Source: Desulfovibrionales bacterium (GTDB lineage: Bacteria > Desulfobacterota > Desulfovibrionia > Desulfovibrionales > Desulfomicrobiaceae). From it: a stretch of 7,184 bases of DNA. Location: positions 1-7,184 of the forward strand of contig JAAYGZ010000155.1 in the NCBI GenBank assembly GCA_012727515.1. Direction: 5' to 3'. The translations under genes were made by a program, and so were the position numbers. The notes under the pieces are model-generated. The model was given only the letters and a program-made list of their open reading frames with translations. It was not told the DNA's origin and searched no databases. Each line of letters opens with the position of its first letter. Positions within the stretch are counted from its first letter, which is position 1. This document shows, one piece after another, positions 5,911 through 7,184 of this stretch.

Positions 5911-7184
5911 ATGCTTACTGCACGCAACAGCCTTGGTATTATTTTTTTCCCGGCCTTTGACTGGGCTATTTCCCCCACGCATCCGGAGCGTGAAGAACGC
6001 CTGCTCTACACCCAGGACCAGTTTCGTGAAGAAGGTGTTTTTGATATTGCGGGTATTCGTGAGTACCGCCCCCTCATGGCCACAAACGAGGATATTATGC
6101 GTGCTCATTTTTGTTTTCCAAATGTGGATGCTGTCTGCACGACCTCGCATTATATCTCTGCTGGTGGAGCAATCCGCGCTGCCCAGCTGGTCATGGAAAA
6201 AGAGCGTGACCGCGCCTTTGCCGTGGTCCGCCCTCCCGGCCACCATGCCATGCGCACGGTCCACGGCAGCCGGGGCTTTTGCAATATCAATATCGAAGCC
6301 GTGATGATTGAATGGATTCGTGAACAGTACGGCAACCTGCGCGTGGCCGTGGTGGACACAGACTGTCATCATGGTGACGGCACCCAGGATATCTATTGGC
6401 ACGACCCGGATGTGCTGTTTATTTCCCTGCATCAGGATGGCCGCACCATTTATCCGGGCACAGGTTTTCCTGCTGAATCCGGCGGACCAAAGGCCCTGGG
6501 CCGAACCATCAATGTGCCCATGCCCCCGCGCACCTCTGATGAAGGCTACCTGATGACTGTTGAGCACATTGTTAAACCAATCCTGGACCATTTTAAGCCA
6601 GACCTGATCATCAATTCTGCCGGGCAGGACAATCATTTTTCTGATCCCATCACCAACATGAATTTCACTGCCCAGGGCTATGCCAGGCTCACGGAAATGC
6701 TCAAACCTGATATTGCTGTTCTTGAAGGCGGCTATGCCATCAAGGGTGCTCTGCCCTATGTAAATCTGGGCATCAGCCTGGCCCTGGCCGGAGTAGATTA
6801 CTCTGCTGTGCAGGAGCCAGATCTGGACCGGGAACGAATCCGCGAACAGCAATCCACCCTGGACTATCTTAAAGCCCTGTGTGATCAGCTTCCTGATCTG
6901 TATTTTAATCCTCGCCAGCCTGAGACAGAGCGTGAAGGCGGATATTTTGTACGCAGGCGCTCTATATATTATGATACAGATGACATTACAGAAACTCAGT
7001 TTGAGCGCGTTAAGGATTGTCCACACTGCCCAGGCCTTGTTATTACAGAATCAGAAACAGCGCGTACCCCAAAATCACTAGGCTTGTATGTGCCTGTTCA
7101 GGGCTGTGATATGTGCAGCCAGGAGGCTGAAGAACGCTTTGAGCGCTCCTTGCAGGCTGGCTTTGCCCATGTGCAGTTGTCTGA
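5911..7184 (+). CDS. Histone-deacetylase-family zinc amidohydrolase with C-terminal Cys-rich extension (partial at right edge)
   Basis: ATG at 5911 has GGAG 5 bases upstream (5902-5905). The frame stays open for 424 codons to the edge. The fold is that of class II HDAC-like bacterial enzymes (AcuC, acetylpolyamine amidohydrolase), which hydrolyse N-acyl amides with zinc. Residues kept are the RPPGHH pair (H111, H112), VDTDCHHGDGTQ with zinc ligands D151 and H153 (148-159), SLHQDG (172-177), YPGTG (181-185), SAGQDNHFSDP with zinc ligand D240 (236-246), and EGGYA with the transition-state Tyr275 (272-276). GFCNINIE (122-129) departs from the usual GFCxFNN. The core ends near residue 296. A further 128 residues or more follow, with CPHC (370-373) and CDMC (399-402), a probable zinc knuckle. 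Real targets may be small acylated amines rather than proteins. It follows the hyuA-like gene by 12 bases. Confidence 0.88.
   Translation, partial: MLTARNSLGIIFFPAFDWAISPTHPEREERLLYTQDQFREEGVFDIAGIREYRPLMATNEDIMRAHFCFPNVDAVCTTSHYISAGGAIRAAQLVMEKERDRAFAVVRPPGHHAMRTVHGSRGFCNINIEAVMIEWIREQYGNLRVAVVDTDCHHGDGTQDIYWHDPDVLFISLHQDGRTIYPGTGFPAESGGPKALGRTINVPMPPRTSDEGYLMTVEHIVKPILDHFKPDLIINSAGQDNHFSDPITNMNFTAQGYARLTEMLKPDIAVLEGGYAIKGALPYVNLGISLALAGVDYSAVQEPDLDRERIREQQSTLDYLKALCDQLPDLYFNPRQPETEREGGYFVRRRSIYYDTDDITETQFERVKDCPHCPGLVITESETARTPKSLGLYVPVQGCDMCSQEAEERFERSLQAGFAHVQLS

Noticed and set aside
5887..7026. Long minus-strand open frame (379 codons) opposite the HDAC-fold gene
   Set aside because: The plus frame carries every catalytic motif of the HDAC family in order, while the minus frame shows no recognisable domain and starts without a ribosome site. 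It is an antisense shadow.

Overview
The window looks like a bacterial chromosome segment of roughly balanced base composition. It has seven protein-coding genes on two strands, none of them mobile, and I see no rRNA, tRNA, CRISPR or insertion-sequence signal. The TauE/SafE-type protein at the left edge (signal peptide, long Ala/Pro/Glu linker, then a Gly-rich first membrane helix) resembles proteins I associate with sulfate-reducing Desulfovibrionales. That lineage call is from memory of family style, not from a search.

Layout. Bases 1-540 (minus) hold the N-terminal 180 residues of a TauE/SafE-like membrane protein that runs off the left edge. Bases 541-724 are a non-coding stretch with several inverted repeats. 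Bases 725-4003 (minus) are a tight four-gene operon, transcribed in the order inositol-monophosphatase-family phosphatase (SuhB-like), AI-2E/PerM-family membrane protein, PfkB-family kinase, small PGPGW-like membrane protein. The joints are a 4-base ATGA overlap, a 13-base gap and a 12-base gap. Bases 4004-4236 are a divergent intergenic region with a strong hairpin, a terminator-like structure on the minus strand and a possible 39-codon ORF. Bases 4237-7184 (plus) hold a two-gene unit: a short HyuA-type hydantoinase/oxoprolinase-family ATPase and, 12 bases later, a histone-deacetylase-fold zinc amidohydrolase that runs off the right edge.

How the genes may work together. The minus-strand operon joins a phosphomonoesterase, a sugar/nucleoside-type kinase and two membrane proteins. 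This could be salvage or housekeeping, but the substrates cannot be read from sequence. The plus-strand pair is the most interesting part. A HyuA-like subunit (ATP-driven attack on cyclic amides or related carbonyls in known relatives), with no HyuB partner visible in the window, is coupled to a deacetylase-fold enzyme that keeps all its zinc and catalytic residues and also carries a C-terminal CxxC...CxxC extension. This could be a small, uncharacterised amide-processing pathway. That is inference.
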